Assembly (NCBI GenBank): GCA_025059535.1
Contig: JANXCX010000018.1
Span: 1 to 64,000, forward strand
Length of the DNA: 64,000 bases
Source of the DNA: Bacteroidia bacterium
GTDB taxonomy: Bacteria > Bacteroidota > Bacteroidia > SpSt-205
Reading direction: 5' to 3'
Shown here piece after piece: positions 44,564 to 52,954 of this stretch (positions are counted from its first letter, which is position 1; each line of letters opens with the position of its first letter). The translations under genes and the position numbers were made by a program. Under the pieces are notes generated by a model, which saw only the letters and a program-made list of their open reading frames with translations, did not search any database and was not told the origin of the DNA.

Positions 44564-46288
44564 ATGCGCCTCTTTCAAGGCCTTTTAGCCATCTGGGAGC
44601 TCCATCCCAAAGCGCTCTCTTTCGCTCCCCGTGACCCTATCCCGGCACCTATCCAGGCCGCTCTTGCTAACCGCGGCATTACCAGTCAAGCCGAGTTAGA
44701 GGCTTTCCTCCACCCAGATTGGAATCTTCTAGCGGATCCCTACCAGCTTCCTGACCTCCCGAAAGGTCTATTCTACTTTCACCGGGCGATTCAACAAAAA
44801 GATTTTATTTACGCTGTCGCCGATTACGATGTGGATGGAACGGCTGCCGCTGCGCTTTTAGGCCGCTTCCTGAAAGGCATTGGCCACCCAACTAACCGTT
44901 TCTGGCTACACATACCCAATCGGCACCGGGAAGGCTATGGGATTTCCCAAAGCGCCCTACAGGACGCGTATCGTCGAGGGACAGGGCTTTTTATCGCGCT
45001 GGACTGCGGCACTAAAGAAAACGAAAAGATCCGTCAGCTCCAAGAAAAAGGGATTCCTACGCTCGTTCTGGACCATCATGCGGTAGAGCTTGTTCAGGTT
45101 GGGCCGAAGGCTGACGCATTTATCAATCCTCAGCGACCCGACTCGGCCTACCCTAACCGCTATCTCTCCGCTACAGCGGTTACCTATCAGTTTCTTCGGG
45201 CCTATCAAGCTTCCTACGGTGCCGAGTTTCCCCTTGAACAGGAGATTGATTTAGTGGCGCTTAGCCTGCTGGCGGATATCATGCCTATCCAAGGGGAAAA
45301 TCGGACACTTATTCAGCTAGGGCTTAGGTATTTTCCGCAGGCTTTGCGGCCTGGCCTGCATGCGCTTATGGAGAAAGCCGGAGTCCCCCTTGATCGGCCG
45401 CCCCGTTCGCGTGAGGTAGTTTTCCAGATTATCCCCCGGCTCAATTCTGCTGGCCGCTTGAAAAGCGCCCGCTACGCCCTTTATCTACTCTACCACTCCA
45501 ATTGGGTACAGGACATCCCCAAAGTAGCCCATTATTTAGACGAGCTGAATAGGAAGCGCCAGCGTCTGCAAGAAGCGGCCCTCCAAGCGGCCCTAGACCA
45601 GCTAGGCTTACCTACACTTGAAGCTTTGCCTCCGGCCCTAGTTGCAGCAAGCCCCTTATGGGAAAAGGGCGTTATAGGCCTTGTAGCCGCTAAACTCGTA
45701 GAACGGTTCTATAGGCCGGCCGTGGTCTTTACGCAAAATTCCGATGGAAGCTGGACTGGCTCGGCCCGAAGCCCGCAAGGCATCCCCCTGCCAGAGGTCT
45801 TTGCGCAGGTGCGTCGTATGGCTTCCTTTAGCTACTTTAAGGTAGGTGGCCACGAACGCGCTGCCGGCCTAACTATAGGCCCCCAAGATCTAGAGGCTTT
45901 CCGAATGGCTTTCAGCCAAGCCTGCGCCAACTATCCAACCCCCATTCGCCGCGAGGTTATAGATGCAGTGGTTGAGCCCGATCAGCTGGCCAATGCCGAA
46001 ATAGTGGAATGGTGCGAGCGCTTTGAGCCCATAGGCCAAGGCAGCGAAGCCCCGCGCTTTCTGGTTCAAGGCCTTACGCCAGACTTCTTGAGTGGGCAGC
46101 TCTGCCTACGGCGCGCTACCTCCCTCTTCTTTCCTCTTCAATGGGACCGACTGGAGCGGGAACAGCTGGAACCTTTCCTAAAGCAGCAGGTAGGGAAGCC
46201 AATTAGCGCCATAGTTACTCCCCGCCGAGGCTCAGGTCGTCGCATTGAACTGCGCCTGCGCGACATTCTGCCAAACCTACTCCCTTAG
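44564..46288 (+). CDS. recJ: Single-stranded-DNA-specific exonuclease RecJ
   Basis: 574 residues. DHH phosphoesterase motifs are in order: YAVADYDVDGTAAAALL (motif I), FIALDCGTKENEKI, LVLDHHAVEL (DHH), FINPQRPDS, ALSLLADIMP, and the DHHA1 part with SGSARSPQGIPLPEVF-type and KVGGHERAAGLTI. RecJ degrades single-stranded DNA 5' to 3' in repair and recombination. It follows the phosphatase gene by 7 nt, so it is probably transcribed with the signalling genes. Confidence 0.95.
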   Translation: MRLFQGLLAIWELHPKALSFAPRDPIPAPIQAALANRGITSQAELEAFLHPDWNLLADPYQLPDLPKGLFYFHRAIQQKDFIYAVADYDVDGTAAAALLGRFLKGIGHPTNRFWLHIPNRHREGYGISQSALQDAYRRGTGLFIALDCGTKENEKIRQLQEKGIPTLVLDHHAVELVQVGPKADAFINPQRPDSAYPNRYLSATAVTYQFLRAYQASYGAEFPLEQEIDLVALSLLADIMPIQGENRTLIQLGLRYFPQALRPGLHALMEKAGVPLDRPPRSREVVFQIIPRLNSAGRLKSARYALYLLYHSNWVQDIPKVAHYLDELNRKRQRLQEAALQAALDQLGLPTLEALPPALVAASPLWEKGVIGLVAAKLVERFYRPAVVFTQNSDGSWTGSARSPQGIPLPEVFAQVRRMASFSYFKVGGHERAAGLTIGPQDLEAFRMAFSQACANYPTPIRREVIDAVVEPDQLANAEIVEWCERFEPIGQGSEAPRFLVQGLTPDFLSGQLCLRRATSLFFPLQWDRLEREQLEPFLKQQVGKPISAIVTPRRGSGRRIELRLRDILPNLLP

Positions 46289-46332
46289 GGCAGAATGGGA
46301 GTCTCTTAGCGCCTCATCGCTGGCGGGAGGCT

Positions 46333-46340
46333 TACTTTTG
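46333..46340 (+). promoter_or_regulatory. -7 box TACTTTTG for the GH1 gene
   Basis: Perfect consensus, TGGC, then ATG at 46345. Predicted leaderless. Confidence 0.7.
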
Positions 46341-46344
46341 TGGC

Positions 46345-47691
46345 ATGCCTATTTATGCTAGGGATTTTGGAGAGGGTTTCCACTGGGGCGTTTCCGTCTC
46401 AGCCTACCAAATAGAGGGCGGATGGAATGCTGACGGAAAAGGCCCTTCTATCTGGGATGCCTTTGTACGCCGGCCGGGTAAAATTTACCGCCGACAGACG
46501 GGGGATGTAGCCTGCGACTTTTACCACCGCTACCTGGAGGATATTCAGCTAATGCGCATGCTCCACATCCCCGCTTTCCGTTTTTCTATCTCGTGGCCAC
46601 GCATTCTGCCAGAAGGTCGCGGAAGCCCCAATCCCGCTGGCATCCGTTTTTATCACCAAGTCATAGACGCCTGCCTAGCCGCAGGCATAGAACCTTGGGT
46701 AACGCTTTACCACTGGGATTTGCCTTTAGCCTTAGAAGAAGCCTATGGTGGTTGGCTGAATCGGCGCATCGTAGAAGATTTTCTGAATTACACGCGCCTG
46801 TGTGCGCAAGAGTATGGCAACAAAGTCAAGTACTGGATGATTCTCAATGAGCCTTTGGCCTTTACGGCGGCGGGGTACCTATTTGGCATACATGCGCCTG
46901 GCCGGCGCGGTCTGCGCCCCTTCCTAAAGGCTGTACATCATGCCGCTCTCGTGCAAGGAGAAGCCCTGCGCCTTCTCAAAAGCCTCCTCCCAAAAGCCCA
47001 AGTAGGCACCACCTTTTCTACCTCACCTACTTTTCCCTATCGTCCTAAGAATCCTCGTGACAGGGCGGCCGCTGCCCGATACGATGCTGTCCTCAATCGC
47101 CTTTTTGTAGAGCCTTTGCTGGGCAAAGGCTACCCCACCGATGTACTACCCCAGCTAAACCGACTCAGTAAGTACATGCAGCCTGGCGACCTAGAGCGCC
47201 TACAAGCCCGTCCCGACTTTATCGGTATCCAAAATTATACCCGCGAGGTTATTCGGTATCACGCTCTTATTCCCTGGGTGCGTGGCCGACCTATACCTCC
47301 CCGGCGGCGTAAAGCTCCCTACCAAGCTATGGGCTGGGAAATCTACCCCGAAAGCCTCTACCTAGCGATCCGTCAGTTTGCCCAGTATGACCCTAACATC
47401 CCTATCATCGTCACCGAAAACGGTTTCGCCGCCGAGAATGAAACTACCGACGATCCAGCCCGCACCCGCTACCTACAAGCCGCCATCAAACAGGTCTACC
47501 GGGCCATACAAGAAGGCCTCAACGTCAAAGGCTACTTTATCTGGACGCTTCTAGATAACTTTGAGTGGGCCGAAGGGTACCGCCCCCAGTTTGGGATTGT
47601 ATATGTAGACCGAGCCACCTTAGAGCGTCGCCCCAAAGCCTCTGCCTACTGGTATAGCCGCTTCCTCCAGAATCAGGAGCCCATAGAGTAA
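46345..47691 (+). CDS. Family 1 glycoside hydrolase (beta-glucosidase-like)
   Basis: 448 residues, normal for GH1. FHWGVSVSAYQIEGGWNADGKGPSIWD is the family N-terminal signature. FRFSISWPRILPEG, the acid/base Glu in MILNEPLAF, and the nucleophile Glu in IIVTENGFA are present, as is the C-terminal GYFIWTLLDNFEWAEGY. There is no signal peptide, so it acts in the cytoplasm on short beta-linked sugars. Substrate (glucose or galactose linkage) cannot be told from motifs alone. Confidence 0.95.
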   Translation: MPIYARDFGEGFHWGVSVSAYQIEGGWNADGKGPSIWDAFVRRPGKIYRRQTGDVACDFYHRYLEDIQLMRMLHIPAFRFSISWPRILPEGRGSPNPAGIRFYHQVIDACLAAGIEPWVTLYHWDLPLALEEAYGGWLNRRIVEDFLNYTRLCAQEYGNKVKYWMILNEPLAFTAAGYLFGIHAPGRRGLRPFLKAVHHAALVQGEALRLLKSLLPKAQVGTTFSTSPTFPYRPKNPRDRAAAARYDAVLNRLFVEPLLGKGYPTDVLPQLNRLSKYMQPGDLERLQARPDFIGIQNYTREVIRYHALIPWVRGRPIPPRRRKAPYQAMGWEIYPESLYLAIRQFAQYDPNIPIIVTENGFAAENETTDDPARTRYLQAAIKQVYRAIQEGLNVKGYFIWTLLDNFEWAEGYRPQFGIVYVDRATLERRPKASAYWYSRFLQNQEPIE

Positions 47692-47696
47692 AAAAA

Positions 47697-47704
47697 AATC
47701 TTTG
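47697..47704 (+). promoter_or_regulatory. -7 box AATCTTTG for dapA operon
   Basis: One mismatch, within an A-rich tract just after the GH1 stop codon; 14 nt before the ATG at 47719. Confidence 0.45.
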
Positions 47705-47718
47705 TACCTTAACAATAT

Positions 47719-48618
47719 ATGGATTGCTCAGGCCTAGGCGTAGCTCTGGCCACCCCTTTTCAAGCGGGAGGGGACTTAGACGAGTCAGCCCTTAGACGGC
47801 TTTTAGCCTATCTGATGGAAAATGCGATAGATTACTTGGTAGTCCTAGGTACCACGGGTGAGGCAGTTACGCAGAGTCTGCGGGAGCGGATGCACCTGCT
47901 GGAGGTAGTCTTTGAGGCCACAGGGGGGCGCATACCTGTAGTAGTAGGCGCTGGGGGATATAACACCCGCCAAGTTTGCCGCGAAATGCAGCTTTATGCG
48001 CGCCACTTTCCCGTTCGGGCCTTTCTTTCCGTGACGCCCTACTACATTAAGCCGACAGCCGAAGGGCTGTACGCCCACTACGCTTATCTAGCCGATCGCA
48101 GCCCGCAGCCTATTATACTTTATAATGTGCCTATCCGTACGGGCGTCAATCTCAGCGCCGAGCTTGCGCTCCGATTGGCCCGCAGCTACCCCAGTCAAAT
48201 TATAGGCATTAAAGATGCGGCTTTGGATTGGAACCAAAGCCTTCAGCTTCTGACGGAAGCGCCAGCGGGCTTTCAGCTTATCTCTGGAGATGATGCGCTA
48301 GCAGCCCCCCTCATCCTAATGGGATATAAGGGGGTGATTTCAGTGTTAGGAAATGCGTTACCCCATCTTATGAAGCGCCTAGTACAAGCAGCTCAGCAGG
48401 GCGAGGTCGCAATAGTTCAACGACTCCAGCGTCAGCTCTTCCCCCTCATGCGCCTATGTTTTGCCGAAGGGAATCCTACAAGCATTAAGGGCCTACTGGC
48501 GGAAATAGGGCTTGCTCCCCCCTGGACGCGCCTACCGCTTCTGCCAGCTTCGGAGAGCCTGAGGGCTAAATTTCGGGAGGCCTTATCGCTCCTTCCTTCC
48601 CCAGCGGAGGCGACATGA
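47719..48618 (+). CDS. dapA: 4-hydroxy-tetrahydrodipicolinate synthase
   Basis: 299 residues, the usual length. GLGVALATPFQAGGDLD at the N-terminus, VLGTTGEAVTQS, the Tyr of YNVPIRTGVNLS, and the Schiff-base Lys in IIGIKDAALD are all placed as in DapA. It condenses pyruvate with aspartate semialdehyde in lysine and diaminopimelate synthesis. Other members of the aldolase family exist, but the GTTGE and YNVP motifs favour DapA. Coupled to the cytochrome gene by an ATGA overlap. Confidence 0.92.
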   Translation: MDCSGLGVALATPFQAGGDLDESALRRLLAYLMENAIDYLVVLGTTGEAVTQSLRERMHLLEVVFEATGGRIPVVVGAGGYNTRQVCREMQLYARHFPVRAFLSVTPYYIKPTAEGLYAHYAYLADRSPQPIILYNVPIRTGVNLSAELALRLARSYPSQIIGIKDAALDWNQSLQLLTEAPAGFQLISGDDALAAPLILMGYKGVISVLGNALPHLMKRLVQAAQQGEVAIVQRLQRQLFPLMRLCFAEGNPTSIKGLLAEIGLAPPWTRLPLLPASESLRAKFREALSLLPSPAEAT

Positions 48619-48947
48619 AGCGCTTCCTTGCTTTGAGCCTCCTTACTCTAAGCGGCTGCAAGCAGGAAAAGCCTTCTTCTTCTCCCTGCCCTGAGCTAGA
48701 CACGCTGCGAGCTACGTACGCGGCGTATGTGGAACGGGTAATGCGCCTCCACTGCCTTAGCTGTCATCAGGGTCAGAATCCTGCGGCAGGTGTAGCTTTG
48801 GATTCTTACACCGCTGTCCGGCAAGCAGCCGAACGCCGCCGGTGGTACGAGGTCATGGCTAATGGCACCATGCCGCCTTCGGGTAAGTTAGATGACTGCA
48901 CCCTAGCCGCCCTGCGCAAATGGATAGAAGCTGGTTATCCGCCTTGA
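48615..48947 (+). CDS. Small lipoprotein cytochrome c-like protein
   Basis: 110 residues. Lipoprotein signal with lipobox LSGC (Cys15). One haem-binding CxxCH in RLHCLSCHQGQN, and a possible distal Met in MANGTMPPSGKL, ending with RKWIEAGYPP, typical of small mono-haem domains in planctomycete-type and Bacteroidota cytochromes. Probably an outer-surface or periplasmic electron carrier. Cluster with DUF5777 and YceI genes, a recurrent trio in Bacteroidota. Confidence 0.85.
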   Translation: MKRFLALSLLTLSGCKQEKPSSSPCPELDTLRATYAAYVERVMRLHCLSCHQGQNPAAGVALDSYTAVRQAAERRRWYEVMANGTMPPSGKLDDCTLAALRKWIEAGYPP

Positions 48948-49747
48948 GCCAGATTGCGCTCTGCGGCCTAGTAGCTGCTCAGCCCTCTGAACCCGTTATA
49001 GCTACCTTCAAGGGTACTAGGCTTTTCCAATTCCACACCACTGAAGCCCTCCCTAAAAAACACTTAGAATTCCGTGTGGCCCATCGCTTCGGTAATGCTT
49101 TAGAGGGCTACCGTAATTTCTTCGGTTTGGATGCAGGGGCTATGGTGCGCCTTTCCTTAGGGTATGGGGTGCTCTCGTGGCTGGAGCTAGGGGTAGAGCG
49201 CAGTAGCGCAGGCAAATGGTGGAATATTTATACTAAAATACGGCTTTTGCGGCAAAGTACGCCAAAGGGCTCCCCTCTTTCGCTCACTTGGCTCAGCGCA
49301 GCTTTCGTAACCGAAGCTTCGGATCAGACGCGGTATAGAGAGCCCCTTCACCGTGTGGAATACCTGCACCAGCTCCTGGTAGCGCATAAGCTAAACTGGC
49401 GCCTTTCGGGGCTTGTGGGATTGAGTGTGCTTCACCAGAATATGGCCCTCAGTCCGACAACGCCCAATACGTGGTTGAGCGGGTGGGCCGGCCTACGCTT
49501 TAAGGTCCTAAATCGCCTTTGCCTTTTTGCCGAAGCGGCCTTTCCCTTCTGGCGAAATCAAAGCCTTCCCCACTACCAGCTGCCCTGGAGTGCAGGTTTA
49601 GAAATAGAAACTGGCGGCCATGTATTTCAGTTAGGCTTTACTAATAGTGAAGGGATTAGCGAAAATGCCATCCTTCTCAACCGTTGGCGTGGCCTGCGCG
49701 CCGGTTTCAATATTTCCCGCATTTTCTCTGGTGAAGCCTCCTGGTAA
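48920..49747 (+). CDS. DUF5777-type beta-barrel-like protein
   Basis: 275 residues; the first ~21 form a signal peptide ending LVAAQ. KHLEFRVAHRFGNALEGYRNFFGLDAGAMVRLSLGYGV is the family hallmark, followed by alternating hydrophobic beta-strand patterns to an aromatic C-terminus (SGEASW), consistent with an outer-membrane barrel. Function not established. ATG 48920 overlaps the cytochrome gene by 28 nt; a TTG at 48941 would give a shorter leader. Confidence 0.8.
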   Translation: MDRSWLSALSQIALCGLVAAQPSEPVIATFKGTRLFQFHTTEALPKKHLEFRVAHRFGNALEGYRNFFGLDAGAMVRLSLGYGVLSWLELGVERSSAGKWWNIYTKIRLLRQSTPKGSPLSLTWLSAAFVTEASDQTRYREPLHRVEYLHQLLVAHKLNWRLSGLVGLSVLHQNMALSPTTPNTWLSGWAGLRFKVLNRLCLFAEAAFPFWRNQSLPHYQLPWSAGLEIETGGHVFQLGFTNSEGISENAILLNRWRGLRAGFNISRIFSGEASW

Positions 49748-50282
49748 GGGTATTCTGGGGCTTCTCTTGAGCCTAATCTTTGCACAGCGCTATCAGAGCG
49801 ACTCTCTTATCATACGCTTTTACTCGGATGCCCCCTTAGAAAAAATCACAGCTATCAATTCTACAGGTTGCCAAAGCTGGATAGATTTTAGCACTGATTC
49901 TGTCTTCGTTCAGGTCAAAATTCGGGCCTTTAGATTTCCAAATAAACTCATGGAAGAGCACTTCAACGAAAACTATTTAGAAAGTGAGCGTTACCCTTAT
50001 GCCTATTTTAGGGGAAAGTTGGTGACCCCTTTTCCTTACACTACCTCTGGCACTTATGCGGTAAGTGCGCAGGGCTTTCTAGAGATCCACGGGGTAGCTC
50101 ACCAGCGGGTAGTTACGGGTACTTTTGAGGTTCAACCTGACGGTGTTCTCCGCTTAGAGGGAAAGTGCTGGGTGCGTCCCGCTGACCATAAGATAAAAGT
50201 GCCTCGTTTTCTCTGGCAGAAAATCGCAGAAGTAATAGAGGTAACCTATCAGGGTTTCTATTCGCCCATATCGGCTAAGTAA
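49731..50282 (+). CDS. YceI-like lipocalin-fold protein, exported
   Basis: 183 residues from GTG 49731, which yields a clean signal peptide (KGILGLLLSLIFAQ). Further-upstream in-frame codons would run inside the DUF5777 gene. The YceI-like body has VFVQVKIRAFRFPNKLMEEHFNENYLESERYPYAYFRGKL and GFLEIHGVAHQRVVTGTFEV, the characteristic strand pattern of polyisoprenoid-binding YceI proteins. Here the usual opening strand is short. Ligand and role unknown. Overlaps DUF5777 by 17 nt. Confidence 0.88.
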   Translation: MKPPGKGILGLLLSLIFAQRYQSDSLIIRFYSDAPLEKITAINSTGCQSWIDFSTDSVFVQVKIRAFRFPNKLMEEHFNENYLESERYPYAYFRGKLVTPFPYTTSGTYAVSAQGFLEIHGVAHQRVVTGTFEVQPDGVLRLEGKCWVRPADHKIKVPRFLWQKIAEVIEVTYQGFYSPISAK

Positions 50283-50396
50283 GCTCGGCTGCTTTGGGAC
50301 CTCTGACTTAGGGCGTCTATACCTCGGACTGATTTGGAGGACGGTAACGCACTTATTTTGAGTAGGCTACTCCCCGATTTTTACCCGACTTTTCTT

Positions 50397-50404
50397 TATC
50401 TTTG
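50397..50404 (+). promoter_or_regulatory. -7 box TATCTTTG for the DUF3137 gene
   Basis: Perfect consensus 64 nt before the ATG at 50469, the longest predicted leader in the window. Confidence 0.5.
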
Positions 50405-50468
50405 CGAAGTAGCAAGGTTATATGCTTTGTGGCATGATACTTGCAAGGAAAACCAAAAACTAAGGCAT

Positions 50469-51446
50469 ATGAAAAGCTTAGACGAATTTAGGCAATTTTT
50501 TGCCTCAACCTTGAGGCGCAAATTGGAAGCCGCTGAGTCGGCGCGTAAGCAAACTATTCTGCGGGCGGTTTTAGCAGGACTAATTACCCTCCTCGTTATG
50601 GTGCTAGTACCGTATGCGATTACGCAGGCTTTCGGTACAGAGTATGCGGTTGGGGTTATTGTACTCAGTGTATTGGTATTTAGTGCTTTGGGGTATATGG
50701 TGATGCGTGAGATTCTTTCCAGTCGCGGCTTTTATAACCTCTTCAAAGCCCGGGTGATAGAAGGGATTATCCAGTTTATAGACAATCGCTTGCGTTATAT
50801 CCCCCACCGGCACCTCACTCCTACCATACTAGTGAAAAGTCGGCTTTTTTCTAAAAACATACATGAGTTTGAGGGTGATGATTATTGCTTCATGCAGCTC
50901 AGTAATGGTACTTTTGTAGAATTTTCAGAAGTACATGCCAAAACTAAAATCCGAGACCAAGCAGGAAAGGACATGGAGCCAATTTTTGACGGTCTTTTTG
51001 CCCACATCCACTGTACTGAAGGGCGGATTGGCGACCTTTATATCGTCCCCAAAGGCATGGATGAATCCCACCTATCTCCCCATCAGTCCGGCAAACTCCA
51101 ACGCTTCAACACTGAAAATAGCGAGTTTGAAGAGTACTTTACTGTATATGGTACTTCCAGTGTAGCGGCTCGCCGCTACATTACCCCAGCCCTCATGAGC
51201 GCCCTTGTAGAGTTTCGCCGTTCTCATCCCGATCGCTTAGTGTACTACGCCAGCCACGGAAGTGAAGTATATATAGGCATGACCTCGGAGTCCCACTTAT
51301 TTGAGCCAAATGTATGGAAGCCTCTTACCGATGTGAAGAGCCTTGAGAGGTTCTTTGAGGATTTCAACGATTTCTTTGGCCTTCTGCATGCAGCGGCCGA
51401 TCTTTCGGGCGAGCCTATTCGGTCCGAGGCTCAGCCAACGACCTAA
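50469..51446 (+). CDS. DUF3137 family membrane protein
   Basis: 325 residues from ATG 50469; upstream in-frame sequence to 50334 contains the promoter and is not coding. Two adjacent membrane spans (about 36-58 and 62-80; VLAGLITLLVMVLVPYAI and GVIVLSVLVFSALGYMVM) are followed by a cytoplasmic beta-rich domain with FVEFSEVHAKTKI, FDGLFAHIH and VYYASHGSEVYIGM, matching the DUF3137 pattern. Function unknown. Convergent with prfA, overlapping it by 32 nt. Confidence 0.85.
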   Translation: MKSLDEFRQFFASTLRRKLEAAESARKQTILRAVLAGLITLLVMVLVPYAITQAFGTEYAVGVIVLSVLVFSALGYMVMREILSSRGFYNLFKARVIEGIIQFIDNRLRYIPHRHLTPTILVKSRLFSKNIHEFEGDDYCFMQLSNGTFVEFSEVHAKTKIRDQAGKDMEPIFDGLFAHIHCTEGRIGDLYIVPKGMDESHLSPHQSGKLQRFNTENSEFEEYFTVYGTSSVAARRYITPALMSALVEFRRSHPDRLVYYASHGSEVYIGMTSESHLFEPNVWKPLTDVKSLERFFEDFNDFFGLLHAAADLSGEPIRSEAQPTT

Positions 51447-52512
51447 TAGGGCTTTCTAGCTTAGCTAGGCGCTGCGTCTTGTCGGCCAGACGCAGCGCCT
51501 CTATGATTTCTTGCAGTTCACCTTCCATCACCTGATCCAAATTATAGAGCGTCAAGCCAATCCGATGATCGGTCACGCGATTTTGGGGAAAGTTATAGGT
51601 TCTAATCTTAACGCTTCTATCACCAGTAGAGATAAAGGAACGACGCAGGGAATCCTCTGCTGCCCGCTTCTTTTGAAGCTCTAACTCATACAAACGCGCC
51701 CGCAAAATCCGAAGGGCAATTTCATAATTCTTGATTTGCGAGCGCTCATTCTGAATAGCCACAGTAATGCCTGTAGGTATATGCACGAGTCGGACAGCCG
51801 AATAGGTGGTATTTACAGACTGCCCCCCATGCCCAGAAGAACAGTAAGTGTCTTTGCGGATATCGCTCTCTTTGAGTTCAATTTCTATTTCTTCTGGCTC
51901 GGGTAGCACCGCTACGCTGGCGGCCGAAGTGTGTATGCGCCCTTGGCTCTCGGTACGAGGGACACGCTGCACCCGATGGACTCCTCCTTCATACTTAAGC
52001 CACCCATAGGCGCCTTCACCTCGTACTTGTACGATAAGCTCTTTGTATCCTCCTGCATTCCCTTCCGTGAAGTCCGAAACCTCCCACTTCCACCCTTGCT
52101 TCTCGCAATAGCGTTGATACATTCGGGCCAGGTCCCCAGCAAATAAAGCCGCTTCATCGCCCCCTGTACCAGCCCGAATTTCCAAAATAACATTCTTATC
52201 ATCGTCTGGATCGGGCGGAAGGAGGGCTAACTTGAGCTGCTCTTCTATTTGGGTGGCTTCGGCGGTAAGGCGCTCTAGCTCTTCCAGCACAAGAGTGCGC
52301 CACTCGGCCTCACGGCTTGTCTCTAACTCCTGTCGTGCCGCTTCCAGAGCAGCTTGCACTCGCTGCCATTTCTGATAAAGCGAAACTATGGGCGCTAAGT
52401 ATTTATGCTCTTTTCCCAAATTGCGCAGGCGGACGGGGTCTGCTATTTCTTGGCTAAGCTCGGCTTCAACCGTACGAAAGCGCTGAACTACTTGCTCCAA
52501 ACGCTCCCACAT
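51415..52512 (-). CDS. prfA: Peptide chain release factor 1
   Basis: 365 residues from ATG 52512. NVILEIRAGTGGDEAALFAGDLARMY, YEGGVHRVQRVPRTESQGRIHTSAASVAVLPE and the peptidyl-hydrolysis motif GHGGQSVNTTYSAVRLVHIPTG are diagnostic, and RTYNFPQNRVTDHRI is the C-terminal block. It reads UAA and UAG and releases the peptide. The longer N-terminus to 52575 is excluded because the promoter lies between. The box uses the queF stop codon as its first bases. Confidence 0.96.
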   Translation of the reverse strand: MWERLEQVVQRFRTVEAELSQEIADPVRLRNLGKEHKYLAPIVSLYQKWQRVQAALEAARQELETSREAEWRTLVLEELERLTAEATQIEEQLKLALLPPDPDDDKNVILEIRAGTGGDEAALFAGDLARMYQRYCEKQGWKWEVSDFTEGNAGGYKELIVQVRGEGAYGWLKYEGGVHRVQRVPRTESQGRIHTSAASVAVLPEPEEIEIELKESDIRKDTYCSSGHGGQSVNTTYSAVRLVHIPTGITVAIQNERSQIKNYEIALRILRARLYELELQKKRAAEDSLRRSFISTGDRSVKIRTYNFPQNRVTDHRIGLTLYNLDQVMEGELQEIIEALRLADKTQRLAKLESPIRSLAEPRTE

Positions 52513-52517
52513 ACTCG

Positions 52518-52525
52518 CAAAATTA
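52518..52525 (-). promoter_or_regulatory. -7 box TAATTTTG for prfA, sharing the queF stop codon
   Basis: Perfect consensus 5 nt (CGAGT) before the ATG at 52512. The first three bases (TAA, 52523-52525) are the queF stop codon. Confidence 0.65.
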
Positions 52526-52954
52526 GCCGCAGAAAAGCAGGCGCCGGGTTTCCAGAGGCAGCTTACGCGTATCACCGCGCGCCAAATGTACCGTAGTCCG
52601 GATACCCCCCCGTACGTTGTACCGCAACGAAAGGCGCAGGTAGCGCGGCTCTAAAACGCTCCATAAATCCTCAAAAATCAGGTCTGCCACAGGTTCTTGA
52701 AAGATCTCTTCGTTGCGATAGCTGAAGAGGTACATTTTGAAGGATTTCAGTTCTAAGCACCGATCGGAGGGTAGATACCATACATCTAGCGTACCAATGT
52801 CGGGTAGGCCTGTACCAGGGCACACAGCACTGAATTCCTTCGTATGCAGGTGGATAATTTGGGGTTGCTCAGTTACAAAGCTAAACGTCTGAAGTAGCGC
52901 CCGGCGCTCGGGCTTGCGTACCTCGGCCCGCGTATCAGCGATGCGTATCGGCAT
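52523..52954 (-). CDS. queF: NADPH-dependent 7-cyano-7-deazaguanine reductase QueF
   Basis: 143 residues, the short (unimodular) type. The catalytic Cys is in SAVCPGTGLPDIGTLDVWYLP, substrate Glu/Lys region in CLELKSFKMYLFSYRNEEIFQEPVADLIF (EXKS motif). It reduces preQ0 to preQ1 in queuosine synthesis for tRNA wobble positions. Overlaps the upstream pseudouridine synthase gene by 20 nt. Interestingly the tRNA editing gene tadA is a few kb away but unlinked. Confidence 0.95.
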   Translation of the reverse strand: MPIRIADTRAEVRKPERRALLQTFSFVTEQPQIIHLHTKEFSAVCPGTGLPDIGTLDVWYLPSDRCLELKSFKMYLFSYRNEEIFQEPVADLIFEDLWSVLEPRYLRLSLRYNVRGGIRTTVHLARGDTRKLPLETRRLLFCG

